DNA of 64,000 nt from contig NZ_JAGTAR010000006.1 of NCBI RefSeq assembly GCF_018156225.1, positions 112,823 through 176,822 on the forward strand, read 5' to 3'. The number at the start of each line of letters is the position of its first letter. The stretch's first letter is position 1. The notes below the pieces were generated by a model. It worked only from the letters and a program-made list of their open reading frames with translations. It was not told where the DNA came from and searched no databases. The position numbers were made by a program, and so were the translations under genes. The stretch is from Carboxylicivirga sediminis. Its GTDB lineage: Bacteria; Bacteroidota; Bacteroidia; Bacteroidales; Marinilabiliaceae. This document shows, one piece after another, positions 49,737-58,346 of this stretch.

Positions 49737-50822
49737 ATGGCAGAAGAAAATATAAGTGAAGCAATCAACGCTTCATTCGAAAGAGCTGTTCAGAAGAGTA
49801 ATGAGTTAGAAGCTGATTTGCAGCTAAATCCGGAAAAGCACCGGGTATTAACAGGCGACCGTCCAACTGGCAACCTGCACATAGGACACTATTTTGGTTC
49901 GTTGCAAAACAGGGTGCGTTTACAAAACCTGGGTGTTGAAACATTTATTGTCATTGCCGACTACCAGGTATTGACCGATCGCGATGTGTTTAAGGACATC
50001 TCAAAATTTGTTCTGGAACTGACCATCGATTATTTAGCCTGTGGTTTAGACCCACATAAATTTAAGACGCATATTTTCCCGCACAGTCATATTCCTGAAT
50101 TGAACCAGTTGCTGGTACCTTTCCTGTCATTGGTTTCTAATTCTGAATTGAGTAAGAACCCAACCATTAAAGAAGAGATTCAGGCTTCGGGACAAAATGT
50201 GATTAATGCTGGCATGTATACTTATCCGGTACACCAGGCAGCCGATATCTTATTCTGCAAGAGCGATGTGGTACCCGTTGGAAAAGACCAGCTGCCACAC
50301 ATTGAATTAACCAGAAACATTGCCAAACGTTTCAACAAGAAATTTAAAGCTCGTGTTTTCAGAGAGCCAACCGGCTTATTGAGTGAAACACCAATGATTC
50401 TTGGACTGGATGGTGGCCAAAAGATGAGTAAGAGCCGCAACAACACCATCATGATTAAAGCAACTGAAGACGAAACCATGAAAGCGGTGAAGTCGGCTAA
50501 AACTGATTCGGAAAGATTGATCACCTACGATCCTGATAATCGCCCCGAAGTGGCCAATCTGCTGCGCATTGCTGCGCTGGCTTCGGGCGGAACACCTCAA
50601 AACCTGGCGGCTGAGATTGGGGACCAGGGTGCCGGCAAACTGAAGCAAATTGTTACTGAATCGATTAACGAACACTTCAGGGAAATTCGTCAGCGACGCG
50701 CCCACCTGGAGAACAATTTAGACTTTGTAAAAAGCATCCTTCGCGAGGGCATTGCCGAATCGCGTAATGTAGCGCAGAAAACACTGGAAGAAGTACGCGC
50801 AGCCATGAATATGGACATCTAG
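49737..50822 (+). CDS. trpS: Tryptophanyl-tRNA synthetase
   Basis: A 361-residue class I synthetase. The HIGH-type motif is 'RPTGNLHIGHYFGS' near residue 45 and the KMSKS motif 'QKMSKSRNN' near residue 228. The N-terminal extension of ~35 residues is longer than in E. coli TrpS, and the start is not independently supported. It has no tryptophan-biosynthesis neighbours. A ~220-base spacer precedes it. Confidence 0.95.
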   Translation: MAEENISEAINASFERAVQKSNELEADLQLNPEKHRVLTGDRPTGNLHIGHYFGSLQNRVRLQNLGVETFIVIADYQVLTDRDVFKDISKFVLELTIDYLACGLDPHKFKTHIFPHSHIPELNQLLVPFLSLVSNSELSKNPTIKEEIQASGQNVINAGMYTYPVHQAADILFCKSDVVPVGKDQLPHIELTRNIAKRFNKKFKARVFREPTGLLSETPMILGLDGGQKMSKSRNNTIMIKATEDETMKAVKSAKTDSERLITYDPDNRPEVANLLRIAALASGGTPQNLAAEIGDQGAGKLKQIVTESINEHFREIRQRRAHLENNLDFVKSILREGIAESRNVAQKTLEEVRAAMNMDI

Positions 50823-50911
50823 AAATCAACAGCATCAAAATAAAGATGAAAGGGAGGCACATGCTTCCCTTTTTTAGTGCCCGAATGTTAAAAAATTATT
50901 AAATCTCCTTC

Positions 50912-50953
50912 TGACGTGTTTTTACGTCAATAGCATGACGTATTTTTGCGTCA
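50912..50953 (+). promoter_or_regulatory. Twin ArsR operator overlapping the ars promoter
   Basis: Two inverted repeats of identical geometry, TGACG-N8-CGTCA: 50912-50929 and 50936-50953, 24 bases centre to centre. The -7 element TATTTTTG (50941-50948) occupies exactly the spacer of the second repeat, so a bound repressor would block polymerase. It lies 19 bases before the arsR start codon. Confidence 0.75.
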
Positions 50954-50971
50954 GAATTTTCAGTTAGTAGT

Positions 50972-51310
50972 ATGTCACAAGCAAAAAACAACTTATTTGA
51001 CGATCACCTGCAGGATTTGGCACTTATATTCAAAGCCTTAGGCCATCCGGCACGTTTGCAAATCCTAAAATTCTTAGGCACCCGCAACACTTGCTACTCA
51101 GGCGATATATCCGAAATAATACCTCTTGGCCGAACAACGGTCAATCAGCATCTGACCGAATTAAAAAAGGCCGGATTGATTAAAGGGACAACACGTGGCG
51201 CAAAAACCAACTACTGTCTTAACCCTGAAGGCATTCAGAAACTCACTAACTGTGGTGTATCATTTTGCAACGAGCTACAGCTTGATGCGTGTGAAACCAA
51301 AGTGTGTTAA
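50972..51310 (+). CDS. arsR: ArsR-family arsenic-responsive repressor
   Basis: A 112-residue winged-helix repressor. 'ALGHPARLQILKFLG', 'LGRTTVNQHLTELKKAGLIKG' and 'TNYCLNPEGI' are the ArsR/SmtB core. The canonical CVC pair in the recognition helix is absent; cysteines occur at 'NTCYSGD' and in the tail 'CGVSFC..DACETKVC', so As(III) is probably sensed through another cysteine set. It is first in arsR-arsC-acr3 and should bind the twin inverted repeat just upstream. Confidence 0.92.
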   Translation: MSQAKNNLFDDHLQDLALIFKALGHPARLQILKFLGTRNTCYSGDISEIIPLGRTTVNQHLTELKKAGLIKGTTRGAKTNYCLNPEGIQKLTNCGVSFCNELQLDACETKVC

Positions 51311-51332
51311 TCATCAATAAAAAAAACAGATA

Positions 51333-51755
51333 ATGAAAGTATTGATTTTATGTACTGGTAACAGCTGTCGCAGTCAGATGGCACATGGATTTTTACAGTC
51401 TTTTGACCAAAACATTGAGGTGTTTTCAGCAGGTACCGAAGCTTCAGGTAAACTAAATGCTAAAGCAGTGCAGGTAATGCAAGAGATAGGCATTGATATC
51501 AGTGGCCACACCAGCGACTCAGTGCAGAAATACCTGAACGATGAGTGGGACTACGTAATTACTGTTTGTGGAGGAGCCAACGAATCGTGCCCTGCATTCA
51601 GTGGTAAAGTAAAGCATCGTTTACATATTGGCTTTGATGATCCATCACATGCCCAGGGAAGCGATGAATTTATCATGAGTGAATTTCATCGTGTGCGTGA
51701 CGAGATTAAAGACGGTTTCTACAAATTCTATCTGGAAAATATCAAACAAGCCTAA
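51333..51755 (+). CDS. arsC: Arsenate reductase, LMW-phosphatase (thioredoxin-coupled) type
   Basis: A 140-residue enzyme of the low-molecular-weight tyrosine phosphatase fold reducing arsenate to arsenite. The P-loop is 'LCTGNSCRSQMAHG' with Cys7, and the redox pair is Cys79 and Cys86 in 'VCGGANESC'. The 7/79/86 spacing equals the 10/82/89 triad of Staphylococcus ArsC, so thioredoxin is the likely electron source. It lies 22 bases after arsR and 3 bases before the efflux gene. Confidence 0.95.
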   Translation: MKVLILCTGNSCRSQMAHGFLQSFDQNIEVFSAGTEASGKLNAKAVQVMQEIGIDISGHTSDSVQKYLNDEWDYVITVCGGANESCPAFSGKVKHRLHIGFDDPSHAQGSDEFIMSEFHRVRDEIKDGFYKFYLENIKQA

Positions 51756-51758
51756 CGC

Positions 51759-52790
51759 ATGTCTGACAATAAAAAACAAATCGGCTTCTTTGAGAAGTAC
51801 CTGACCCTGTGGGTGGCACTTTGCATTGGTGGCGGTATTTTAATCGGCCATTTCTTTGGCGATACAGTTTCGGTTTTAAGCAGCCTGGAAGTATCGGGTG
51901 TAAATATCTTGGTGGCTATACTGGTATGGCTCATGATTTACCCCATGATGCTGCAGGTAGATTTCACCAGTATCAAAAATGTGGGAAAACGCCCCAAAGG
52001 CCTGATCCTGACACTGGTTGTTAACTGGCTGATCAAACCATTTACAATGGCATTCTTTGCCTGGATATTCTTCAGCAAATTATATGGTGCATTCATAGAG
52101 CCAGAGCTGGCCGGTGAATACATTGCGGGCGCCATCCTGTTAGGCGCAGCTCCATGCACGGCCATGGTGTTTGTATGGTCGTACCTTACTGATGGCGACC
52201 CTAACTACACACTGGTACAGGTGTCGGTGAATGACCTTATTATATTGGTGGCCTTTGTGCCAATAGTTGGTTTTTTGCTGGGCATCACCAATGTTACCAT
52301 CCCTTATGATACGCTGGTGACCAGTGTGGTCATCTTTGTGGTGGTTCCTTTACTGGCTGGCACCTTTACCAACCGTTACCTCATTAAGCGCCATGGACAA
52401 GAATGGTTCACACAAGCATTCTTACCAAAGTTTAAGCCGGTAAGTATTTTTGCTTTGCTGGCCACATTGGTCTTGCTGTTTGCGTTTCAGGGGCACAATA
52501 TCACACAAAACCCCTTGATCATTCTTTTGGTAGCTATCCCCCTAATTATTCAGACCTATTTCATCTTTTTCATTGCCTGGTTTGGGGGTCGCAAGCTGAA
52601 GCTTCCACACGCTGTGTGCTCACCTGCATCCATGATTGGCGCCAGCAACTTTTTTGAATTAGCCGTGGCGGTAGCCATTGCACTGTTTGGCTTACAGTCA
52701 CCGGCAGCATTGGTAACCGTAGTGGGTGTATTGGTTGAAGTACCGGTTATGCTATCCTTAGTAGCATTAGCAAATAAATGGAAATATTAA
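51759..52790 (+). CDS. acr3: Arsenite efflux transporter, ACR3 family
   Basis: A 343-residue inner-membrane carrier with about ten helices. The essential cysteine of the family is Cys133 in 'GAAPCTAMVFVWSYLT', and the second signature is 'VLVEVPVML' near the C-terminus. It exports the arsenite made by ArsC. The start is 3 bases after the arsC stop, so translation is likely coupled. An unusual 17-bp inverted repeat starts 18 bases after its stop codon. Confidence 0.94.
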   Translation: MSDNKKQIGFFEKYLTLWVALCIGGGILIGHFFGDTVSVLSSLEVSGVNILVAILVWLMIYPMMLQVDFTSIKNVGKRPKGLILTLVVNWLIKPFTMAFFAWIFFSKLYGAFIEPELAGEYIAGAILLGAAPCTAMVFVWSYLTDGDPNYTLVQVSVNDLIILVAFVPIVGFLLGITNVTIPYDTLVTSVVIFVVVPLLAGTFTNRYLIKRHGQEWFTQAFLPKFKPVSIFALLATLVLLFAFQGHNITQNPLIILLVAIPLIIQTYFIFFIAWFGGRKLKLPHAVCSPASMIGASNFFELAVAVAIALFGLQSPAALVTVVGVLVEVPVMLSLVALANKWKY

Positions 52791-52808
52791 AAAAAACAGA
52801 TAGATAAC

Positions 52809-52854
52809 AGTCAGTGGTTAGTAGTAAAGAATGTTAAACTACTAACCACTGACT
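52809..52854. repeat. 17-bp perfect inverted repeat after acr3
   Basis: 52809-52825 (AGTCAGTGGTTAGTAGT) pairs perfectly with 52838-52854 across a 12-base loop. There is no T run directly after it, so it is not a standard terminator. A further 'ACTACTGACT' follows at 52859-52868, echoing the repeat arm. Confidence 0.75.
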
Positions 52855-52874
52855 AATAACTACTGACTTATTAT

Positions 52875-52882
52875 TATTTTTG
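52875..52882 (+). promoter_or_regulatory. -7 element of the CCxxHxxC protein gene
   Basis: TATTTTTG, exact match, only four bases before the ATG at 52887, so the predicted transcript would have no leader or almost none. Confidence 0.55.
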
Positions 52883-52886
52883 CAGC

Positions 52887-53267
52887 ATGATTTATTTATT
52901 GGCTGGCATAGTAGTGGCGTTAGTAGTGGCTTTCATCTTTTCACGAAAGTCAGGTACTGATGCAGAAGAACAAACCATTGTGGCTGATGACTGTTGTGGG
53001 GCACATGAAGTATGTGAAGCCGACAGCCTGCTCAGCAGCAGCGATAAAGCCGAATATTACGAAGATGAGGAGCTGGACAGCTATCAAGCCAAACAAGCCA
53101 ACAGCTATTCTGATGAAGAAATTGAGCAGTTCAGAGAAGTACTGTTTACCCTTAAGGAGCGCGAAGTGGCAGGCTGGCTTAAAAGCCTTCAAATAAGAGG
53201 CATCAATCCACCAGATATCATCCGGGAAGAAGCACTAATGATTGTAGCCGACAGAAGAGGCCTGTAA
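52887..53267 (+). CDS. Small membrane-anchored protein with a CCxxHxxC motif
   Basis: A 126-residue protein. One N-terminal helix (~2-18) is followed by 'DDCCGAHEVCE' (~38-48), a possible metal- or redox-active cluster, an acidic stretch and a C-terminal soluble domain ('FREVLFTLKEREVAGWLKSLQIRGINPP'). I recall similar Bacteroidota proteins of unknown function. It is separated from acr3 by 96 bases and a long inverted repeat and has its own promoter element, so a role in arsenic handling is not implied. Confidence 0.72.
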   Translation: MIYLLAGIVVALVVAFIFSRKSGTDAEEQTIVADDCCGAHEVCEADSLLSSSDKAEYYEDEELDSYQAKQANSYSDEEIEQFREVLFTLKEREVAGWLKSLQIRGINPPDIIREEALMIVADRRGL

Positions 53268-53374
53268 TAATACGTGTCACCTCAATCACAAGCATCTCGA
53301 TCACCAACAACAGATGCCTGACCTCTTAACTTACCAACTTATCTTATATCTTAGTGCTGTAAAATTCAGAACCA

Positions 53375-54802
53375 ATGAATCCAGCATTAACAGCCACTAT
53401 CATAGCCAGCTATTTTGGCCTTTTAATCCTTATTTCCTTTTTAACCAGCAAAAAGGCCGATAACGATACCTTCTTCAGAGGCAATAAGCAATCGCCCTGG
53501 TACATAGTATCCATCGGAATGATTGGGGCATCATTGTCTGGTGTTACCTTTATATCAGTACCCGGATGGGTGGGTTCAACCGGTTTGACCTATATGCAGA
53601 TGGTATTTGGCTATTTCCTGGGATACCTGGTGATTGCTCATATTCTACTGCCACTATACTATCGTCTTAACCTCACGTCTATTTATACCTACCTTGATAA
53701 ACGTTTTGGATTCTGGTCGTATAAGTCGGGTGCGGCCTTGTTCCTGTTGTCGCGTACCATCGGTGCGTCAGCTCGTCTCTACCTCATGGCCAATGTGCTG
53801 CAAATAGCAGTTTTTGATGCCTTCAATATTTCCTTTGAAATAACCGTGCTGGTGACCATATTGCTAATTTGGCTCTACACCTTTCGCGGAGGTATCAAAA
53901 CTATTATCTGGACTGATACTTTACAAACGCTTTTTATGCTGCTAAGCGTAGGTATCACAGTTGTGGTTATTGCCAAAACCATGAACCTGTCTTTTAGTGG
54001 CATGATATCGGCCATTGCCAATAGCGAATACTCACAGCTATTTGAGTTCAGCGATCTTTCGTCGAAACAGCACTTTATCAAGCAGTTTTTCTCAGGTGCT
54101 TTTATCACCATTGTCATGACCGGGCTGGACCAGGATATGATGCAAAAGAACCTAACCTGCCGTAACCTGAAAGATGCACAAAAGAATATGCATTGGTATG
54201 GTTTCTCATTCGTTCCTGTAAACCTGCTGTTCTTGAGTCTGGGCGTGCTTTTGTTTATGTTTGCTGCCAACCAAGGCATCGCCATACCTGAGCGCTCAGA
54301 TGACTTGTTCCCAATAATAGCAACTGGCGGCTATCTGCCTAAAATTGTGGGCGTGTTCTTTATGTTGGGATTGGTGGCGGCTGCCTATTCAAGTGCCGAC
54401 TCGGCTTTAACATCGCTCACCACCTCCTTTTCGGTAGATATATTAAATATTGAAAAGAAGGATGAAGCGCAAGCCAAACGCACTCGTTTTAAGGTACATA
54501 TCGGATTCAGCCTTTTGCTGGCTTTTGTAATATTGTTATTCAGAGCTTTTAACAACGACAGCGTGATCAGTACTGTATTTAACCTGGCCGGTTATACCTA
54601 TGGGCCACTACTGGGTTTGTATGCATTCGGTTTATTCACCAAATTCAAAGTACACGACAGCTTAGTGCCCATCATAGCCATACTGTCTCCAGTCATCATT
54701 GGCATACTGGACTACAACTATACCATCGGTTTTGAAAAGCTGATCTACAACGGTGCCATTGCTTTTATTGGGCTGCTGCTTATCATCAAATATAAGGACT
54801 AG
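53375..54802 (+). CDS. Sodium:solute symporter (SSS family)
   Basis: A 475-residue transporter with about 13 membrane helices. The SSS pattern is present: 'GLLILISFLTSKKADNDTFFRGNKQSPWYIVSIGM' at the start, 'SLSGVTFISVPGWV', and 'GLVAAAYSSADSALTSLTTSF' in the helix that binds sodium. The substrate (sugar, acid or proline-type) cannot be told. Its stop codon shares the bases CTAG with the stop of the convergent CapA-like gene. Confidence 0.9.
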   Translation: MNPALTATIIASYFGLLILISFLTSKKADNDTFFRGNKQSPWYIVSIGMIGASLSGVTFISVPGWVGSTGLTYMQMVFGYFLGYLVIAHILLPLYYRLNLTSIYTYLDKRFGFWSYKSGAALFLLSRTIGASARLYLMANVLQIAVFDAFNISFEITVLVTILLIWLYTFRGGIKTIIWTDTLQTLFMLLSVGITVVVIAKTMNLSFSGMISAIANSEYSQLFEFSDLSSKQHFIKQFFSGAFITIVMTGLDQDMMQKNLTCRNLKDAQKNMHWYGFSFVPVNLLFLSLGVLLFMFAANQGIAIPERSDDLFPIIATGGYLPKIVGVFFMLGLVAAAYSSADSALTSLTTSFSVDILNIEKKDEAQAKRTRFKVHIGFSLLLAFVILLFRAFNNDSVISTVFNLAGYTYGPLLGLYAFGLFTKFKVHDSLVPIIAILSPVIIGILDYNYTIGFEKLIYNGAIAFIGLLLIIKYKD

Positions 54803-55917
54803 AGTCGTTCGGGTACCTCTACCTGGTAATTAGTTAATCCGATGCCCTTGCCTCGAAGAGGTGATTCAAATGGCATGTAGAAATCACCATCATCATCAAT
54901 GAGTAAACGATGGTTTAGTTCAGGGAAATCTATTTTGGTAAGATCTCGCATCTTGTACACCACCGCATTTCCAGGATCACGTAAAGTACCTTTCCCCTTA
55001 ATCTGATAGAAGGCATGGATTTTACCCTTAACGAAAGAGCCATCGCTGTTGGTCCACACCTGTACCACTGGCGATAAGGCATTAGGACCGGAAAGGTTAA
55101 ACCTGCTGTAGGTACAGAAGTTACCCAAACTGTAGGCAATAAATCGATTTTTATAAATCTCAATGGAACGAGGCACATGTGGGCCATGTCCAAAAACAAT
55201 ATCTGCACCGGCATCAATCACGGCATGGGCAAAAGCATACACGTTACCTCTGTTTTCGCCGTAGAAAGTCTCTGTTTCTCTTGTAACATGCATATGCGCT
55301 CTACCTTCGGCGCCTCCATGAAAAGATACTATCACATAATCACACTGTGCATCCAACTCCTCAACAATACGCACAGCACCTGCAATGTCGCCAATTTGAG
55401 CCGTTCCGGTGTTGGGAGCAAATGCACACATACCTATCAGTTGTCCGTTTATTTCCTTTATTACAGAAGGCTTATCCATTAAACCGGCAAAAGCAATATC
55501 CAGGCTATCCAACAGCTTGCGGGTTGTTTTGAGTCCGGCTGGTCCAAAATCCCTAATATGGTTATTGGCAACACTCACAAAGTCAAACCCTACCTTTTGC
55601 AATACCGGCGCATAGCGTGTGGGTGTTTTAAAGGCATAGCACTTCGTGATGTCCTTACAGCGCTTAAATACATCCCCTTCATCCAGGAAAGCACCTTCCA
55701 GGTTACCGAACACCACATCGGCCTCGGCAAATACCGGTGCCACCTCATGTAGCAGCGGCCAGGGATCATCATTCGGTGGTAAATAATCGGCAGATGGGAA
55801 GTGCGTGCCCAACATCATATCCCCTACTCCAATAAACGACAATCCGCTATTCTGTTGCGCAAAGCCTGAAATAATGATACCAAACACACCAATCAAAAGC
55901 AGGGATAATTTTTGCAT
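54799..55917 (-). CDS. CapA-family (poly-gamma-glutamate capsule type) metallophosphatase-fold protein
   Basis: A 372-residue exported protein with an N-terminal signal peptide (~1-20). The PGA_cap core has 'VGDMMLGTHFP', 'VFGNLEGAF', 'VANNHIRDFGPAGL', 'VSFHGGAEG' and 'FGHGPHVPRSIE', the metal-site motifs of the family. CapA proteins act in poly-gamma-glutamate export, but the other cap genes are absent, so the role here is open. It is divergent from merR. Confidence 0.87.
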   Translation of the reverse strand: MQKLSLLLIGVFGIIISGFAQQNSGLSFIGVGDMMLGTHFPSADYLPPNDDPWPLLHEVAPVFAEADVVFGNLEGAFLDEGDVFKRCKDITKCYAFKTPTRYAPVLQKVGFDFVSVANNHIRDFGPAGLKTTRKLLDSLDIAFAGLMDKPSVIKEINGQLIGMCAFAPNTGTAQIGDIAGAVRIVEELDAQCDYVIVSFHGGAEGRAHMHVTRETETFYGENRGNVYAFAHAVIDAGADIVFGHGPHVPRSIEIYKNRFIAYSLGNFCTYSRFNLSGPNALSPVVQVWTNSDGSFVKGKIHAFYQIKGKGTLRDPGNAVVYKMRDLTKIDFPELNHRLLIDDDGDFYMPFESPLRGKGIGLTNYQVEVPERL

Positions 55918-56045
55918 AATCTAAATATTAGGATGCTAAAGATACAATTTTGGAACCAAGGCGAATGGCCACCATTTGGCTTTTCGCGAAAATACCGCTA
56001 ATATTGTGTTAGCGCATTTCAAAACTACGTAGTAAAAATTATATC

Positions 56046-56384
56046 ATGCCTTACAAAGAGCAAAAAGTTGAGAGATTGTTCTATTCCATTGGTGAGGTGG
56101 CCGAGATGTTTAATGTGAACACTTCGCTCATCCGCTTCTGGGAAAAAGAGTTTGACATCATCAAGCCTCATAAAAACAAAAAAGGCAACCGCCTGTTTAC
56201 TCCAAAGGATGTAGAAAACTTCCACCTTATATTTCACCTGGTGAAGGAAAAAGGAATGACTCTTAAAGGCGCTCAAAAAAAGCTGAAAGAAAACCATGAC
56301 GATACGGTTAATAACTTCGAAGTGGTATCAAAGCTGAAAGACATTAGGGAGTTACTGGTGGAAATCCGTGATAATATAGATTAA
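56046..56384 (+). CDS. MerR-family transcriptional regulator
   Basis: A 112-residue regulator. 'FYSIGEVAEMFNVNTSLIRFWEKEFDIIKPHKNKKGNRLFTPKDVE' is a full MerR helix-turn-helix and wing. The short C-terminal helix lacks metal-binding cysteines, so it is the small effector-less type common in Bacteroidota. It is followed after 11 bases by the Nif3-like gene. Confidence 0.92.
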   Translation: MPYKEQKVERLFYSIGEVAEMFNVNTSLIRFWEKEFDIIKPHKNKKGNRLFTPKDVENFHLIFHLVKEKGMTLKGAQKKLKENHDDTVNNFEVVSKLKDIRELLVEIRDNID

Positions 56385-56395
56385 GACAGTCAATT

Positions 56396-57490
56396 GTGCA
56401 GATTCAGAATATTTTAAACGAACTGGAGCAGTTCGCCCCTTCAGCCTTAAAGGAAGATTTTGATAACGTTGGCCTGCTGGTGGGCAATGCCGCCGCAGAG
56501 GCAACCGGTGTACTTATCACTTTGGATATTACAGAAAAGGTAATGGATGAAGCCATTGACCTGGGCTGTAACCTGGTGGTAGCCCATCATCCGATTATGC
56601 TTTCGGGACTAAAAAAAATAAATGGCCACAACGCTACCGAGCGCATCGTTATCAAAGCCATACAACACAACATTGCCATTTATGCGTCACACACCAATGC
56701 CGACTCGGTGATTAACGGGGTGAGTGGCCGCATGTGTGAAAAACTGGGACTCCAGAACTGTAAAATACTTGCTCCCAAGAAAGAGAGCTTGCTTAAGTTG
56801 GTAACATTTGTACCTGCCGACCATGCTGAAAAAGTGCGCGAAGCTGTTTTTGCTGCCGGTGCCGGTCAAATTGGTAATTATGACGCCTGCAGCTACAATG
56901 TAAATGGACAAGGTACCTTCAGAGCCGGTGACAACACCAAGCCGTATGTGGGTGAAAAAGGACAAATTCATACGGAAGCTGAAGTGCGGGTAGAAACCAT
57001 TTTGCCTGCTTACCTGAAGGGGAAAGTGGTAAGTGCCCTGTGGAAAGCTCATCCTTACGAAGAAGTAGCCTACGACCTTTACCCATTGGCCAATGAATGG
57101 CCCTCTGCCGGAATAGGTATGGTGGGCGATTTACCCGATGAAGTTGATGAAGCCACGTTTCTTAACAGGATTAAAAACACCTTTAAAGCCAAATGCATAC
57201 GCTATACCAATTTGCTAAACAAACCCGTCAGACGTGTGGCTGTATGTGGTGGTTCGGGCAGCTTCCTGTTAGGTAAAGCCATAGCCGAAAAAGCAGATGT
57301 GTTTATTACCGGTGATTTTAAATACCATCAGTTTGCCGATGCCGAAGACCGGATTTTAATTGCTGATATCGGACATTTTGAGAGCGAACAGTACACTAAA
57401 GAAGTTTTTTTTGAGTTACTTACAAAAAAATTCTCTAATTTTGCAATCCATTTATCAAACGTGAATACCAATCCCGTAAATTATTTATAA
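56396..57490 (+). CDS. Nif3-like dinuclear metal-centre protein (DUF34)
   Basis: A 364-residue protein from a GTG start. The metal ligands sit in 'VVAHHPIMLSG', 'YASHTNADSV' and the late 'ADIGHFESEQ'; an inserted PII-like domain occupies ~130-235, giving the long bacterial form. Nif3 proteins form hexamers; activity is debated, with GTP cyclohydrolase I-like folding proposed. It lies between merR and the zinc-ribbon gene, spaced 11 and 4 bases, an arrangement seen widely in Bacteroidota. Confidence 0.92.
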   Translation: MQIQNILNELEQFAPSALKEDFDNVGLLVGNAAAEATGVLITLDITEKVMDEAIDLGCNLVVAHHPIMLSGLKKINGHNATERIVIKAIQHNIAIYASHTNADSVINGVSGRMCEKLGLQNCKILAPKKESLLKLVTFVPADHAEKVREAVFAAGAGQIGNYDACSYNVNGQGTFRAGDNTKPYVGEKGQIHTEAEVRVETILPAYLKGKVVSALWKAHPYEEVAYDLYPLANEWPSAGIGMVGDLPDEVDEATFLNRIKNTFKAKCIRYTNLLNKPVRRVAVCGGSGSFLLGKAIAEKADVFITGDFKYHQFADAEDRILIADIGHFESEQYTKEVFFELLTKKFSNFAIHLSNVNTNPVNYL

Positions 57491-57494
57491 CAGC

Positions 57495-58259
57495 ATGGCA
57501 ACAAATTCAAAAGCAAATGCACCAGAAATGACGGTAGAGGAAAGATTAAAAGCTCTTTATGACCTTCAGAGTGTGGAGTCGTCGATCGACAAGATTCGTA
57601 CGTTAAGAGGAGAACTTCCTTTGGAAGTGCAGGATTTGGAGGACGAAATTGAGGGGCTTGATACCCGTATGGCCAACCTTGATGGGGAGGTTAAGAAATT
57701 AAATGACGCCATCCTGAGTAAGAAAAACGAGATTAAAGAAGCTGACTTATTAATTAAGAAATATGAGGCTCAGCAAGGCAACGTGCGTAACAACCGCGAG
57801 TTCGATTCTTTATCTAAAGAGATTGAGTTCCAGAAGCTGGAGATTGAGCTTTGCGAAAAACGCATTAAAGAGTTCACTGTTGAACTGAAGAATAAGAAAG
57901 AAATTGGCGAGTCATCTAAAACTCTTTTAGATGAGCGTAAAGCTGACCTGGATGCCAAGAAGAAAGAACTGGAAGAAATTGTTGGTGAAACTCAGGTTGA
58001 AGAGGAACGACTGATTCAGAAATCATCTGACATTATGAACGTTATTCCGGAACGTCTTCAGGTAGCCTTTAAGCGTATCCGCAAGAATGCTCGCAACGGC
58101 TTGGCTGTTGTAACTGTTGAACGTGATGCATGTGGTGGTTGCTTTAACAAAATTCCACCTCAGCGCCAGATGGATATCGCTTCTCGCAAGAAGATTATTG
58201 TATGTGAGTACTGTGGCCGTATTTTGGTTGACGGTGCCATGGGTGATACTGCAGAATAA
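57495..58259 (+). CDS. Coiled-coil zinc-ribbon protein (CT398-like)
   Basis: A 254-residue protein: a long coiled coil (~25-195, heptad-rich Glu/Lys/Leu) followed by a C-terminal zinc ribbon with 'ACGGCFNKIPPQR' and 'VCEYCGRILV' (two CxxC pairs). Chlamydial CT398 binds sigma-54, and other members are linked to nucleic-acid or flagellar functions; no partner can be named here. It is the last gene of the merR-nif3 operon and ends at a terminator. Confidence 0.9.
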   Translation: MATNSKANAPEMTVEERLKALYDLQSVESSIDKIRTLRGELPLEVQDLEDEIEGLDTRMANLDGEVKKLNDAILSKKNEIKEADLLIKKYEAQQGNVRNNREFDSLSKEIEFQKLEIELCEKRIKEFTVELKNKKEIGESSKTLLDERKADLDAKKKELEEIVGETQVEEERLIQKSSDIMNVIPERLQVAFKRIRKNARNGLAVVTVERDACGGCFNKIPPQRQMDIASRKKIIVCEYCGRILVDGAMGDTAE

Positions 58260-58282
58260 GCCTATTCGTAAGAGATATTTAG

Positions 58283-58309
58283 CAGCCGGACTTGTTCCGG
58301 CTGTTTTTG
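58283..58309 (+). terminator. Terminator of the merR-nif3-zinc-ribbon operon
   Basis: CAGCCGGA (58283-58290) pairs with TCCGGCTG (58296-58303), followed by TTTTTG. Confidence 0.85.
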
Positions 58310-58346
58310 TTTATAGCTTTTGCTATTTTTAATGCAAAACAAACGC

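Noticed and set aside
51759..53267. Treating the CCxxHxxC protein as a fourth ars-operon gene
   Set aside because: It has its own -7 element and is set apart by a 17-bp palindrome; similar proteins, as I recall, occur without ars genes.
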